This document shows, piece after piece, positions 19,175 to 28,473 of a stretch of DNA of 64,000 bases. The DNA is taken from assembly GCF_014204625.1 (NCBI RefSeq), contig NZ_JACHLU010000023.1, positions 1 through 64,000 of the forward strand. The letters run 5' to 3'. The position numbers were made by a program, and so were the translations under genes. Source of the DNA: Gillisella vitis (lineage in GTDB: Bacteria > Pseudomonadota > Alphaproteobacteria > Rhizobiales > Rhizobiaceae). The notes under the pieces are model-generated. The model was not told the origin of the DNA, made no database searches, and saw nothing but the letters and a program-made list of their open reading frames with translations. Within the stretch, counting starts at the first letter, position 1; every line of letters starts with the position of its first letter.

Positions 19175-19531
19175 ATGGTTAGAACAGGAAGAGATGGAAA
19201 GACAATCACGATCCCGCCCGGCGCAACCAGTCGAGAAGGGACTGACGGGCATGTTGTCGCGATCCGCAAAGGATATACGTCGCGAGAGGGCCGCGATGGT
19301 CGGGTTGTAGCGATCCCGCCCGGTGGCACTTCGCGGGAAGGTGCCGATGGCCGTGTCGTGGCGATTCCAAAAGGCTACACCTCTCGGCAGGGGCGCGATG
19401 GGCGCGTCGTAGCCATTCCACCGGGTGGCACGTCCCGCGAAGGATCCGACGGCCGGGTTGTCGCCATCCCGAAGGGGTGTACGTCGCAAGAAGACAAGAA
19501 CGGCCGCGTAAAAGTCGTTCGACCGAAGTGA
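19175..19531 (+). CDS. Tandem 17-residue repeat protein
   Basis: A 118-aa protein made almost entirely of about six tandem repeats of 17 residues with consensus G-x-T-S-R-E-G-x-D-G-R-V-V-A-I-P-x. Successive units alternate between ends PKGY and PPGG, giving a 34-residue super-repeat. The repeat is likely to form short beta strands with turns. I know no function. The ATG at 19175 was preferred over 19172 because GGAG then lies six bases upstream. It lies between divergent parA and the methyltransferase-helicase and may share their regulation. The opposite strand is also open, but the regular protein repeat supports this frame. Confidence 0.65.
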   Translation: MVRTGRDGKTITIPPGATSREGTDGHVVAIRKGYTSREGRDGRVVAIPPGGTSREGADGRVVAIPKGYTSRQGRDGRVVAIPPGGTSREGSDGRVVAIPKGCTSQEDKNGRVKVVRPK

Positions 19532-19545
19532 ACGAATTTTCGCGA

Positions 19546-19642
19546 GGAGAGTGAGAGGGCCGCCGGGACGGGATGAGTCCGGGCGGTGGAGAGAGAGTGT
19601 CGCGCGGGCTTGTCCGTCTCCGCTCTCCTGAAAGCTCACCCC
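19546..19642 (+). promoter_or_regulatory. Leader C (before the methyltransferase-helicase), partly related
   Basis: It begins with AGTGAGAGGGC, as leader A does, and contains GACGG (about 19568) that can pair with CCGTC (about 19614) around an inner GGAGAGAGAG segment. Similarity to copies A and B is weaker and the helices are not clearly conserved, so it may be a diverged member of the same leader family or chance similarity. Confidence 0.35.
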
Positions 19643-22600
19643 ATGAACATTCTGTCTCCCGTGGCCGCCGCGTCGGCCACGCCGCTGCCGCTTGGCCTAT
19701 CATCAGGCATTCTTGCCGCCGCCGGCCTTCTGCTGCCGCATCTGGAACGCGGCGAGCCGATCGACGCCGCTATCCTGCGCCGCGTCATGGAAGACGCCTT
19801 CGGCGCGTCCGATGCGTCGGGCGCCTGGGACTGGAAGGCGGCCTACGAGGCGTGCGAAGTCGCGACCGTCCTGTTTCTGCGCAAATACGGAAAGGCGCTG
19901 TTCCGTAAAGCCGCGTCTCCGGCTGCACGGCTCTCCGTGCTGGCGAAGATCGCGGCGCTGCTGCCGACGCACACGCGCCGCTCCGAAGAAAGCCAGGCGC
20001 TCCAGCAATTCTCGACGCCTCTGCCGCTCGGCCTCGCAGCGCTGACCGCAGCCGCGATCACACACGATGACCGGGTACTCGAACCCTCCGCAGGCACCGG
20101 CCTGCTGGCGGTCCTCGCCCAGACGGCGGGCGCATCGCTGATCCTCAACGAGCTGGCCGATACCCGCGCCGAGCTTCTCGCGGCCCTTTTTCCGGCCATT
20201 GCCGTGAGCCGCTTCGACGCCGCGCAGATCGACGATTATCTCGATCCTGCCAGCATTCCCTCCGTCGTCCTGATGAACCCGCCCTTCTCGGCGATGGCGC
20301 ATGTGTCCGGGCGCGTCGCCGACGCGGGCTTTCGCCATATCGCCTCGGCGCTGAACCGGCTCGCACCCGGCGGGCGTCTGGTCGCGATCACCGGCGCCAA
20401 TGTCGGGCCGGAGCTGCCGGACTGGCGCGACGCCTTCGTCGCCTTGCAGGCACGCGGGCGCGTCCTGTTCTCCGCCGCGATCGATGGCTCCATCTACGCC
20501 AAGCACGGCACGACCTTCCCGACCCGGCTGACTGTCATCGACAAGCGACCCGCCGACGATCCGACCGTGTTCCCGGTCTCGTCGGGCATGGCATCGGATG
20601 CGGCCACGCTGCTCGACTGGATCGCGGCGCATGTGCCGCAGCGGTTGCCCGTCAGCCTTGCGGCGAAGGGTGCGCCGATGTCCGCCGCGCCAAAATCCGT
20701 GCGCGGCTATCTGTCTTGCGCCGCTACCCCGCGCCCGGCCGTTACGTCTGCCGATCCCGAAGGCGTCGAACTCGCCTATGACACCGTGGACTGGACGCCG
20801 CCGGAAGGCGCGCACCTCACCGATGCGATCTATGAAGAATACGGATTGCAGGCGATCCGTATTCCTGGCTCGACGGCCCATCCGACCAAGCTGGTGCAAT
20901 CGGCGGCCATGGCAAGCGTCGCGCCGCCCAAGCCCGGCTATCGCCCGATGCTGCCGGCGAACATCCGCGCACTGCTGTCCGACGCCCAGCTCGAAACCGT
21001 CATCTATGCGGGTGAAGCCCATTCCGATTTCCTCGCCGGATCATGGACGGTCGATGCCACCTTCGATCTCGTCCAGGCCGCACCAACTGAGGCTGTGAAC
21101 GCCGTCCGCTTCCGCCGTGGCTTCATGCTCGGCGACGGCACCGGGGCTGGCAAGGGCCGCCAGTCGGCGGGCATCATCCTCGACAACTGGATGCAGGGAC
21201 GCCGCAAGGCCGTCTGGATCTCCAAATCCGACAAGCTGATCGAGGACGCGCAGCGCGACTGGTCGGCGCTCGGCATGGAGCGTCTGCTGGTCACGCCGCT
21301 GTCGCGTTTTCCGCAGGGCAAGCCGATCACGCTGACCGAAGGCGTCCTGTTCGCAACCTATGCCACGCTACGCTCCGACGACCGTGGCGAGAAGGTTTCG
21401 CGCGTCCGCCAGATCGTCGAATGGTTGGGTTCCGATTTCGATGGAGTGATCATCTTCGACGAGAGCCATGCCATGCAGAACGCCGGTGGCGGCAAAGGTG
21501 AACGCGGCGATGTCGCCGCCTCGCAGCAGGGACGCGCGGGCTTGCGCCTTCAGCACGCCCTGCCGAATGCCCGCGTCGTCTATGTCTCGGCGACCGGTGC
21601 GACCACAGTTCACAATCTCGCCTATGCCCAGCGGCTTGGTCTCTGGGGTGGCGAGGATTTCCCGTTCGCCACCCGTGCCGAGTTCGTCGAGGCGATCGAG
21701 GCCGGCGGCGTCGCGGCGATGGAAGTGCTGGCCCGCGACCTGCGTTCGCTCGGCCTCTACACGGCCCGGTCGCTCTCCTATGACGGCGTGGAATATGAGC
21801 TGGTCGAACACGCGCTGACCGACGACCAGCGCCGCATCTACGACGCCTATGCCGGGGCGTTCGCCATCATCCACAACCATCTCGATGCGGCGATGCAGGC
21901 CGCGAACATTACCGGCAGTGACGGCACGCTGAACCGGCAGGCCAAGTCCGCTGCCCGTTCGGCCTTCGAGTCCGCCAAACAGCGCTTCTTCGGCCATCTC
22001 CTGACCTCGATGAAGACGCCGACCCTGATCCGGTCGATCGAACGCGATCTTGAGGAAGGCCATGCCGCCGTCATCCAGATCGTCTCCACCGGCGAGGCGC
22101 TGATGGAACGCAGGCTCGCCGAGATCCCGACCGAGGAATGGAATGACATCCGCGTCGACATCACCCCGCGCGAATATGTCCTCGATTACCTCGCCCATAG
22201 CTTCCCGGTGCAGCTCTATGAGCCGTTCACGGATGGCGAAGGCAATCTGTCGTCGCGGCCCGTCTTTCGCGATGGCCAGCCGGTCGAGAGCCGGGAAGCC
22301 GTCGCGCGCCGTGACGAGCTGATCGAACATCTGGCGTCATTGCCGCCGGTTCCCGGCGCGCTCGACCAGATTGTCCAGCGCTTCGGCACGGACATGGTGG
22401 CCGAGGTGACGGGACGGTCCCGCCGCATCGTTCGCAAGGCGGGTGCCGCCTCCATGTCGGGTGCCGACGCCACGGGCGACCGCTTCTCCGTCGAGAACCG
22501 CGCACCCTCGGCCAATCTCGCCGAGACGGCCGCCTTCATGGACGATCAGAAGCGCATCCTCGTCTTCTCCGACGCGGGCGGCACCGGGCGCAGCTACCAC

Positions 22601-23992
22601 GCGGACCTGACCGCCAAGAACCAGCGTCTGCGTATCCACTACCTGCTGGAACCCGGCTGGAAGGCCGATGCCGCCATCCAGGGCCTCGGCCGCACCAATC
22701 GCACCAACCAGGCGCAGCCGCCGCTCTTCCGGCCAATCGCCACCGACGTGAAGGCGGAGAAGCGGTTCCTTTCGACCATCGCCCGGCGGCTCGATACGCT
22801 CGGCGCGATCACGCGCGGGCAGCGCCTGACCGGCGGCCAGGGTCTGTTCCGGCCCGAGGACAATCTGGAATCGCCTTACGCCCGCGATGCGCTGCGCCAG
22901 CTCTATCTCCTGATCGTGCGCGGCAAGATCGACGGCTGCTCGCTCGACCGCTTCCAGTCGGCGACCGGCCTGAAGCTGATGGACGACAATGGCATCAAGG
23001 ACGATCTGCCGCCGATCACCACCTTCCTGAACCGTCTGCTGGCGCTGACGATTGAGCTTCAGACCCTCCTGTTCGCCGCCTTCGAGCAATTGCTCGACGC
23101 CAAGGTGCAGGGCGCGATTGCCAGCGGCGTCTATGACATCGGGCTGGAAACGCTGACGGCGGAGAGTTTCATCGTCACAGACCGCCAGACGATCTACACC
23201 CACCCGGCGACCGGCGCGCAAACGCGGCTGCTGACCATCACCGAGAAGCGCCGCAACCGGCCGATATCGTTGGCGGACGCTCTGGCCCATGTCGATGCCG
23301 ACCATGGCAGGTTGCTAGTCAACGCCAAATCCGGCCGTGCCGCCGTTCAGGTGTCGGCCCCCTCGCTGATGCTCGACGATGGCGAGATCGAACGCCGCGT
23401 CCGGCTGATCCGGCCGATGGAACATCATCACGCCTCGCTGAAGATGATGGCCGAAAGCCATTGGAAGCCGGTCGATCGCGAGACCTTCGCCCCGGTCTGG
23501 GAGCGCGAATGCGCCGAGGTGCCGCCGTTCGAGGAGACGACACTCCATATCGTCGCCGGACTGCTCCTGCCGGTGTGGAAGCGCCTGCCCAACGAATCCA
23601 CGCGCGTCTATCGGCTCCAGACCGATGACGGCGAACGCATCATCGGTCGCCGTGTCTCCGCCGCCTGGGCCGCGAATGCGGCGTCGATTACGGGAACGGC
23701 AACACTCTCCGCCGAGGACGCTCACCGGGCCTTGCTCGACGGGCGGACGATCATCGACCTTGCCGAGGGTCTCCAGCTTCGCCGTGTCCGTGTGATGGGC
23801 GCGAACCGGATCGAACTGACCGGCTTCACCGAGGCAATGCGCGAGCGGCTGCGCGCCTATGGCCTGTTCACCGAGATCATCTCGTGGAAGCTGCGCTTCT
23901 TCGTTCCCGTCGATGCGGGCGGCGTGACGGTCCTCGGTCGCCTGCTCGACACCTATGCCATCGAGCGTCTCTCCGAACGGGAGGCGGCGTGA
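19643..23992 (+). CDS. Strawberry notch-type methyltransferase-helicase
   Basis: 1449 aa. The N-terminal class I SAM methyltransferase has EPSAGTGLL near 147 and catalytic MNPPFS near 210, as in N6-adenine enzymes. It is followed by a superfamily 2 helicase of the strawberry notch type: Walker A region GDGTGAGKGRQ near 496, DESHAM near 605, and the helicase-C block SDAGGTGRSYHADL near 976 with GLGRTNRTNQ. Such bifunctional proteins are a hallmark of large alphaproteobacterial plasmids, phages and ICEs. They may methylate element DNA or counter host defences, but the role is unproven. The ATG at 19643 was chosen because residues upstream are unlike the family. Its stop overlaps the toprim start (TGATG). 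Confidence 0.92.
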   Translation: MNILSPVAAASATPLPLGLSSGILAAAGLLLPHLERGEPIDAAILRRVMEDAFGASDASGAWDWKAAYEACEVATVLFLRKYGKALFRKAASPAARLSVLAKIAALLPTHTRRSEESQALQQFSTPLPLGLAALTAAAITHDDRVLEPSAGTGLLAVLAQTAGASLILNELADTRAELLAALFPAIAVSRFDAAQIDDYLDPASIPSVVLMNPPFSAMAHVSGRVADAGFRHIASALNRLAPGGRLVAITGANVGPELPDWRDAFVALQARGRVLFSAAIDGSIYAKHGTTFPTRLTVIDKRPADDPTVFPVSSGMASDAATLLDWIAAHVPQRLPVSLAAKGAPMSAAPKSVRGYLSCAATPRPAVTSADPEGVELAYDTVDWTPPEGAHLTDAIYEEYGLQAIRIPGSTAHPTKLVQSAAMASVAPPKPGYRPMLPANIRALLSDAQLETVIYAGEAHSDFLAGSWTVDATFDLVQAAPTEAVNAVRFRRGFMLGDGTGAGKGRQSAGIILDNWMQGRRKAVWISKSDKLIEDAQRDWSALGMERLLVTPLSRFPQGKPITLTEGVLFATYATLRSDDRGEKVSRVRQIVEWLGSDFDGVIIFDESHAMQNAGGGKGERGDVAASQQGRAGLRLQHALPNARVVYVSATGATTVHNLAYAQRLGLWGGEDFPFATRAEFVEAIEAGGVAAMEVLARDLRSLGLYTARSLSYDGVEYELVEHALTDDQRRIYDAYAGAFAIIHNHLDAAMQAANITGSDGTLNRQAKSAARSAFESAKQRFFGHLLTSMKTPTLIRSIERDLEEGHAAVIQIVSTGEALMERRLAEIPTEEWNDIRVDITPREYVLDYLAHSFPVQLYEPFTDGEGNLSSRPVFRDGQPVESREAVARRDELIEHLASLPPVPGALDQIVQRFGTDMVAEVTGRSRRIVRKAGAASMSGADATGDRFSVENRAPSANLAETAAFMDDQKRILVFSDAGGTGRSYHADLTAKNQRLRIHYLLEPGWKADAAIQGLGRTNRTNQAQPPLFRPIATDVKAEKRFLSTIARRLDTLGAITRGQRLTGGQGLFRPEDNLESPYARDALRQLYLLIVRGKIDGCSLDRFQSATGLKLMDDNGIKDDLPPITTFLNRLLALTIELQTLLFAAFEQLLDAKVQGAIASGVYDIGLETLTAESFIVTDRQTIYTHPATGAQTRLLTITEKRRNRPISLADALAHVDADHGRLLVNAKSGRAAVQVSAPSLMLDDGEIERRVRLIRPMEHHHASLKMMAESHWKPVDRETFAPVWERECAEVPPFEETTLHIVAGLLLPVWKRLPNESTRVYRLQTDDGERIIGRRVSAAWAANAASITGTATLSAEDAHRALLDGRTIIDLAEGLQLRRVRVMGANRIELTGFTEAMRERLRAYGLFTEIISWKLRFFVPVDAGGVTVLGRLLDTYAIERLSEREAA

Positions 23993-25032
23993 TGGCCCGG
24001 CAGGACGTTTCCGATCTGGCGCAGCGTCTCGGCCGGCAGGCCGAGGCGGTGTGCCGTCGCTATCTCTCCAACGGCCGCCGTCAGGGAAATTACTGGCAGG
24101 TCGGCGATGTCCGCAATGCCCCCGGCCGCTCGATGTATGTCCGGCTGAAAGACAGCCCGAAGGGACCAGCGGGCAAATGGACCGATGCACAGAGCGGCGA
24201 ACATGGCGACCTGCTCGACGTGATCCGGGAGGCACTGCGCCTCATCGACTTCACCGACGTGATTGAGGAGGCCCGTAACTTCCTCAGTCTGCCCCATCCC
24301 GAACCGGAGCCACCGCCAAAACGGCGCATCGCCACACCCGCACCATCCGGCTCACCCGAGGCGGCACGGCGGCTTATCGCCATGGCGCAGCCGATCGGCG
24401 GCACGCTCGTGGAATCGTACTTACGCGGACGCGGCATTGCGGATTTGCACGGAACCGCAAACCTGCGTTTCCATCCGCGCTGCTATTATCGACCCGACGA
24501 GGATCGCCCGACCGAGATCTGGCCCGCCATGATCGCCGCCGTCACCGATCTGTCCGGGCGTATCACCGGGGTGCATCGCACCTGGCTCGCGCCTGACGGT
24601 TCCGACAAGGCGCCGATCGACACGCAACGCAAGGCGATGGGCGACCTGCTCGGCCACGCGGTGCGCTTCGGGATCGCTGGCGATGTCATGGCGGCGGGCG
24701 AAGGCATCGAAACCGTCCTGTCGGCACGGCATGTTGTCCCTGACTTGGCGATGGCGGCGGCGCTTTCGTCAGCACATCTCGCGGCCATCCTGTTCCCCGA
24801 CACGCTGCGACGGCTCTATATCCTTCGCGACAATGATCCCGCCGGTGATGGCGCGCGCGACAGCCTGATCGAACGGGCGAACGCGGCCGGGATCGAGGCG
24901 CTCACCCTGTCTCCCGTGCTCAAGGACTTCAACGACGATCTCCGGCATTTCGGCGTGGAGGCGCTTCGGGCACATATCCGGGTGCAACTCGCCCCGCAGG
25001 ACGTGGCCCGCTTCATGATGCCGGGGGCATAG
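23992..25032 (+). CDS. Toprim/DUF7146 primase-like protein
   Basis: A 346-aa protein. An N-terminal CHC2-like region lacking clear zinc cysteines (about 1-100) is followed by a toprim domain with GEGIETVLSA near 236-245 and RDNDPAGDGARD near 278-289, the acidic residues expected to bind Mg2+. It resembles plasmid/phage primases of the DUF7146-toprim type. It is translated by TGATG overlap right after the methyltransferase-helicase, so the two may act together on element replication or DNA processing. No helicase domain is attached, in contrast to phage T7-type primases. Confidence 0.87.
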   Translation: MARQDVSDLAQRLGRQAEAVCRRYLSNGRRQGNYWQVGDVRNAPGRSMYVRLKDSPKGPAGKWTDAQSGEHGDLLDVIREALRLIDFTDVIEEARNFLSLPHPEPEPPPKRRIATPAPSGSPEAARRLIAMAQPIGGTLVESYLRGRGIADLHGTANLRFHPRCYYRPDEDRPTEIWPAMIAAVTDLSGRITGVHRTWLAPDGSDKAPIDTQRKAMGDLLGHAVRFGIAGDVMAAGEGIETVLSARHVVPDLAMAAALSSAHLAAILFPDTLRRLYILRDNDPAGDGARDSLIERANAAGIEALTLSPVLKDFNDDLRHFGVEALRAHIRVQLAPQDVARFMMPGA

Positions 25033-25336
25033 CCGGGACAGGAAGTGTGGTGGGGTTCATCGCCAAGCTCGCGAATGCTCCAACCATCGGTAGAGGACCG
25101 CGCCTCGGCCTTCGAGAGGGCGATCGGCCCATAGGCGTGCCGGGCAGGCAATGGCGACGGCCGACGATTTTCCGCCGCCCTTCGGGCTTTGCATCGCGAT
25201 GCAAAATCGTCGGCCTCTGCCATCCTCCGCTTTGCTTCGGCCCTCCGCTGGCGCTGCGGGTGCAGGCCCGTCCCGCCCATGGGCTTCGTCGCCATGAAGG
25301 CCGCGACGGTCGCGGTCCACACCGACGGAGCATCCC
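25033..25336. other. Intergenic region with nested perfect palindromes
   Basis: No gene is convincing in these 304 bases. They contain a perfect 12-bp inverted repeat (gccgacgatttt at 25160-25171 with 25203-25214) enclosing a perfect 18-bp palindrome (25188-25205, centre GCATCGCGATGC) and a small GCCC-TTC-GGGC hairpin (25177-25187). Arms are partly shared, so alternative folds or cruciforms are possible. It may be a terminator-regulator region before the DUF2493 gene, or a protein-binding or replication site. It is not followed by a T run. Confidence 0.5.
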
Positions 25337-26263
25337 ATGTCCGAGCACGACGACTTTGAGCCCCACCACGACTCCTCGCCCACCGACCATCTCCTCCAGG
25401 AACTTCAGCTCTACGGCCACCGCCCCTTCGAGGACGAACCGGACCCCAGGCCACTGCCCGAAGGCCACCGCGTCGCCGGCGCCATCGCCGACATCTTCGA
25501 CGCCCTGATCTCGACCCTGGAAGACACCCGCCTCGAACCCGACCTCGACGATCTCCTCTGGTCGACCGTCAATCTCTTCCACCGCGCCACCGACCGGATC
25601 GAGCGCGATCTGGACGACAACGAGCAGTCGCAGCGCCGCCTTCAGCGCGAACAGGATGGCAGCGAGGTGAAGTCGGTCGAGCTGGAACGCCTCACCGCCG
25701 AAGGCCAGACGCTGCTCGAACGCCGCGACGCCTTCGAGCTGATGCGCGACCAGGCCGCCGAACACTTCCACCGCCAGACCGGCTCAAGCTGGCGCCCGCG
25801 CACCGGTTCGATGGTCAACCACCGCAATCTCACCGCCGCGATGATCGATAGCCGCGACTTCCTCGCCGCCAAGCGCCGCGCCGAGACCGAGGTCATGCTG
25901 CCCGCAGGACCAAAGATCGCCTTCACCGGTGGCGACACCGCAGACCATAAGCTGATCTGGGCCAAGCTCGATCAGGTCCACGGCAAGCACCCCGACATGG
26001 TGCTGCTGCATGGCGGTTCGCCCAAGGGTGCCGAAAAGATCGCCGCCCGCTGGGCCGACCATCGCAACGTCCCACAGGTCGCCTTCAAGCCCGACTGGAC
26101 GAAACACGCCAAGGCCGCACCGTTCAAGCGCAACGATCAGATGCTGAGCGTCCTGCCGATCGGCGTTATCGTCTTTCCCGGCACCGGCATTCAGGACAAC
26201 CTCGCCGACAAGGCCCGCAAGCTCGGCATCCCGGTCTACCGGTTCGGCAGCGGCGGCGCGTGA
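25337..26263 (+). CDS. DUF2493 (SLOG-family) protein
   Basis: 308 aa. The C-terminal third is a DUF2493 SLOG-type domain: IAFTGGDTADHKLIWAKL (near 195-212), VLLHGGSPKGAEKIAARWA (near 222-240) and the final LADKARKLGIPVYRF. The preceding 190 residues are acidic and helical, with a probable coiled coil (about 95-140). DUF2493 proteins are frequent on alphaproteobacterial plasmids and are thought to bind nucleotides, but their role is unknown. It is the second SLOG-type protein in this window (see 14395-15279). Its stop codon lies in the loop of a strong hairpin (26252-26271). Confidence 0.87.
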   Translation: MSEHDDFEPHHDSSPTDHLLQELQLYGHRPFEDEPDPRPLPEGHRVAGAIADIFDALISTLEDTRLEPDLDDLLWSTVNLFHRATDRIERDLDDNEQSQRRLQREQDGSEVKSVELERLTAEGQTLLERRDAFELMRDQAAEHFHRQTGSSWRPRTGSMVNHRNLTAAMIDSRDFLAAKRRAETEVMLPAGPKIAFTGGDTADHKLIWAKLDQVHGKHPDMVLLHGGSPKGAEKIAARWADHRNVPQVAFKPDWTKHAKAAPFKRNDQMLSVLPIGVIVFPGTGIQDNLADKARKLGIPVYRFGSGGA

Positions 26264-26271
26264 GCGCCGCC
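26252..26271 (+). terminator. Hairpin across the DUF2493 stop codon
   Basis: GGCGGCGC (26252-26259) and GCGCCGCC (26264-26271) pair perfectly around GTGA, which contains the stop codon. Only a weak T-rich stretch follows, so terminator function is tentative. It separates DUF2493 from a convergent gene. Confidence 0.45.
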
Positions 26272-26305
26272 ATCCCTTAATTTCTCGCCTCACGAACAAA
26301 GGCGA

Positions 26306-27010
26306 TCAGGGCTGCTGGTGCCAAAACTGTGTGCTGTAGTTGTTCAGGCCACGGCTGTAGGAATCGACCGTCACCTGGAATGTCTCCGGGATCTTGGCGC
26401 CATCACCGCCGTCCCTGAAATAATCCCGCACCGAATAGAGCGCGCCACGCATCAGGTGCTCCCAAGTCTGATAGAGCTGGTTCTGAAGCTGCTCTTCCTG
26501 CTTGGCCGCGCTCAGCTTCCGCTTCGGTACGGGCGTCGTATAGTCAGGACGCGGATCGTGCTGATGGACAAAGGTGATGCTGCCCCGTTGCCACTCCTCC
26601 ACGTTGGTTTGCCGCCATCGGTAGCTCACCCTGACGCTCATGGTCTTCGTGAAGCGGTATGGCGGAATGATCTGATCGTCGATTTGGAAGAGTTCCGCTT
26701 CCGTCTGTTCGGTTTCCATCCGCTGCTTCATCGCGCTGAAGGCAAAGGATAGTTCCCGGCCGGCGCGCTGCAGAGCGTCTCCGGTTTCTTCGCGTTTGCG
26801 TGCCGATTTGGCGGTACGGTGTCTCGTCAGTGCCTGATCGAAATAATGGAGCTTTGTCGCAACATAGGTCCCGCAGCGGGTGAGAGGCAGCCGATGCAAA
26901 TCCCCTGACTGTTCGTGTCGGATCGCTTTGTCGATCAAGGTGTCCAATTCGCTGGCGTCGATGGCGCTGATGGCCTCTTGTTCATCACGAGAGATGTTGA
27001 TCTCACCCAC
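26306..27010 (-). CDS. Hypothetical protein (unrecognised)
   Basis: A 234-aa soluble protein with no motif I recognise. It has an N-terminal acidic helix region, a central helical segment (ALQRAGRELSFAFSAMKQRMETEQTEAEL) and a C-terminal half with aromatic residues (QTWEHLMRGALYSVRDYFRDGG). The GTG start at 27010 has GAGGA eight bases upstream. It runs against its neighbours, and no partner gene overlaps it, so it may be cargo. About 190 bases upstream of it hold no gene. Confidence 0.55.
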   Translation of the reverse strand: MGEINISRDEQEAISAIDASELDTLIDKAIRHEQSGDLHRLPLTRCGTYVATKLHYFDQALTRHRTAKSARKREETGDALQRAGRELSFAFSAMKQRMETEQTEAELFQIDDQIIPPYRFTKTMSVRVSYRWRQTNVEEWQRGSITFVHQHDPRPDYTTPVPKRKLSAAKQEEQLQNQLYQTWEHLMRGALYSVRDYFRDGGDGAKIPETFQVTVDSYSRGLNNYSTQFWHQQP

Positions 27011-27201
27011 GCGGCATATCCTCGTGTTCGATTTCTTGAAACTTTCACAAGCTTACCACCGTCCACAGAAAACAGAACAGTATTCGGGCGTTGCCCTACG
27101 GGCCGCGCTTTCGGCTGCGCCGGAACCACGCCTTCGCCGTGTTCCCGCCATTCGGCTTCAATCGCTAACGCTGGAGGCAGCCGCTTGATGCACCATCATC
27201 G

Positions 27202-27420
27202 TCAGCCGGGATCGCCCGTCACCGCGATCGGCGCAAAGCGGGCGAAATGGGCGAGTTCGGTGTCGCTCACGATCAGACGGTCGAGCAACGCCTTCATATC
27301 CGCCTGATCGGAATGGGACTGGAACGGGCCGGGTTGCCGCTCGATCGCCAGCACCGCGATGGCCAGTGCTTTCTTGACCAGGTGCAGTTCACGATCCCTG
27401 AAGTTCGCCATACTCGTCAT
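27202..27420 (-). CDS. Small conserved hypothetical protein
   Basis: A 72-aa protein with two predicted helices (ELHLVKKALAIAVLAIERQ and QADMKALLDRLIVSDTELAHFAR). Its composition is that of a small regulatory or adaptor protein, but I recognise no family. The start is ATG at 27420; a second in-frame ATG nine bases downstream is possible. It is transcribed away from the small membrane protein genes to its right. Confidence 0.5.
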   Translation of the reverse strand: MTSMANFRDRELHLVKKALAIAVLAIERQPGPFQSHSDQADMKALLDRLIVSDTELAHFARFAPIAVTGDPG

Positions 27421-27724
27421 CCGGCAACAAACCCCGTCGTCCTTTGATAGCCGACAGCGGAACGGTTGTGAGTGGGGAAAAGCACAGCATTGGCGAGGAC
27501 GGACAGCCTCGGCTCCTATGGATGCAAAGCACCACCCCCGCGTAATATGCGCTGATCCTTTGGTCCGGCCGTGGGCCTGACGCCATCAACCCGTAAAGGG
27601 TCGGACTACGCATTCGCGTGCCGCCGCTACGGCTTCACCTTCGCGGTGATTGCGGCCCACGGCCGGACACTTCGGGCGCCTGTCAGCGGGGGATGGTCCT
27701 CCGCTCGTAACAGGAGCCGGATCG
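27421..27724. other. Intergenic region without a gene
   Basis: I see no convincing coding sequence here. It should hold the divergent promoters for the small genes on both sides; no clear -35/-10 pair stands out. AGGAG near the right end is the ribosome-binding site of the 27725 gene. Confidence 0.4.
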
Positions 27725-27892
27725 ATGTCCCTCGCGCAAGCCCATGCCTTCGCCTTCAGCCTCGCCACCACCCTGATGGCCGTCATCGTCATCTTCCGCG
27801 CCGGCGACGGCACGGTCTCGGTGACACCGGCCGCCGAATATGACGGCGACAGCGCCGCGATCCTCAGCGAGATCGATCCCTTCGCCCCATGA
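27725..27892 (+). CDS. Small single-span membrane protein
   Basis: A 55-aa protein: an N-terminal hydrophobic segment (AFAFSLATTLMAVIVIF, about 8-24) followed by an acidic tail with GTVSVTPAAEYDGD and a final DPFAP. The ATG has AGGAG eight bases upstream. Small proteins with this tail recur in alphaproteobacterial mobile elements as far as I recall; the role is unknown. Confidence 0.55.
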   Translation: MSLAQAHAFAFSLATTLMAVIVIFRAGDGTVSVTPAAEYDGDSAAILSEIDPFAP

Positions 27893-28032
27893 CGGGGCAA
27901 AGGTCATCGCCCGCGACGCGGAACCCGAAAGGTTTCCGCTCCCGCCCGCGCTGGTCTTTTGCTATATTGCTCGGTGCGCCGTGGTGGTGGTGGAGGCGCG
28001 ACCGTCAGACCTTTTGTCACGGAGACACCACC

Positions 28033-28473
28033 ATGATCTTTCTCGGTATCCTTTTGTCTATCGCCGCCATCGGCTTCTTCTGCTGGCTGCTCTTCACGCT
28101 CGCTGTTTTTGCACTACCCTTCTTCGTCGGCGTCAGCGCCGGAAGCTGGGCCTTGCACACCGGCGCGGGCTGGCTCGGCGCGATCATCGTCGGCATGGTC
28201 GCCGCTGGTCTCACCTTCGGCATCGGTCAAGTGCTGCTCGCTATCGTCCGTCCGACCTGGATGAAGCTCGCCATCGCGCTGATCTTCGTCGCACCCGCCG
28301 TCCTTGCCGGCTATCACGCCGTCCATGGCATCGTGAAGCACACCATGCCGTCACAGACGTGGCAGATCGTCTTCTCAGGTCTTGGCGCGATTGCGGTGGG
28401 CGTCACCGCGTTTCTGCGTGTCGCGGGGATGGCGACCACCGACCTTTCGACCGGGACCTCCGCGCGGGCCTGA
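28033..28473 (+). CDS. Multi-span inner-membrane protein
   Basis: A 146-aa protein with about four hydrophobic segments (FLGILLSIAAIGFFCWLLF, WLGAIIVGMVAAGLTFGIG, IALIFVAPAVLAGYHAV and IVFSGLGAIAVGVTAFL). The ATG at 28033 follows GGAGA at acceptable spacing. No transporter signature is visible. A TATATT hexamer upstream (about 27963) may be a -10 box. It may be a mating-related or entry-exclusion membrane protein, but that is a guess from its location in the element. Confidence 0.6.
   Translation: MIFLGILLSIAAIGFFCWLLFTLAVFALPFFVGVSAGSWALHTGAGWLGAIIVGMVAAGLTFGIGQVLLAIVRPTWMKLAIALIFVAPAVLAGYHAVHGIVKHTMPSQTWQIVFSGLGAIAVGVTAFLRVAGMATTDLSTGTSARA

Noticed and set aside
19200..19520. CRISPR-like repeats
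   Set aside because: The repeats are 51 bp, contiguous without spacers and encode a regular protein repeat.
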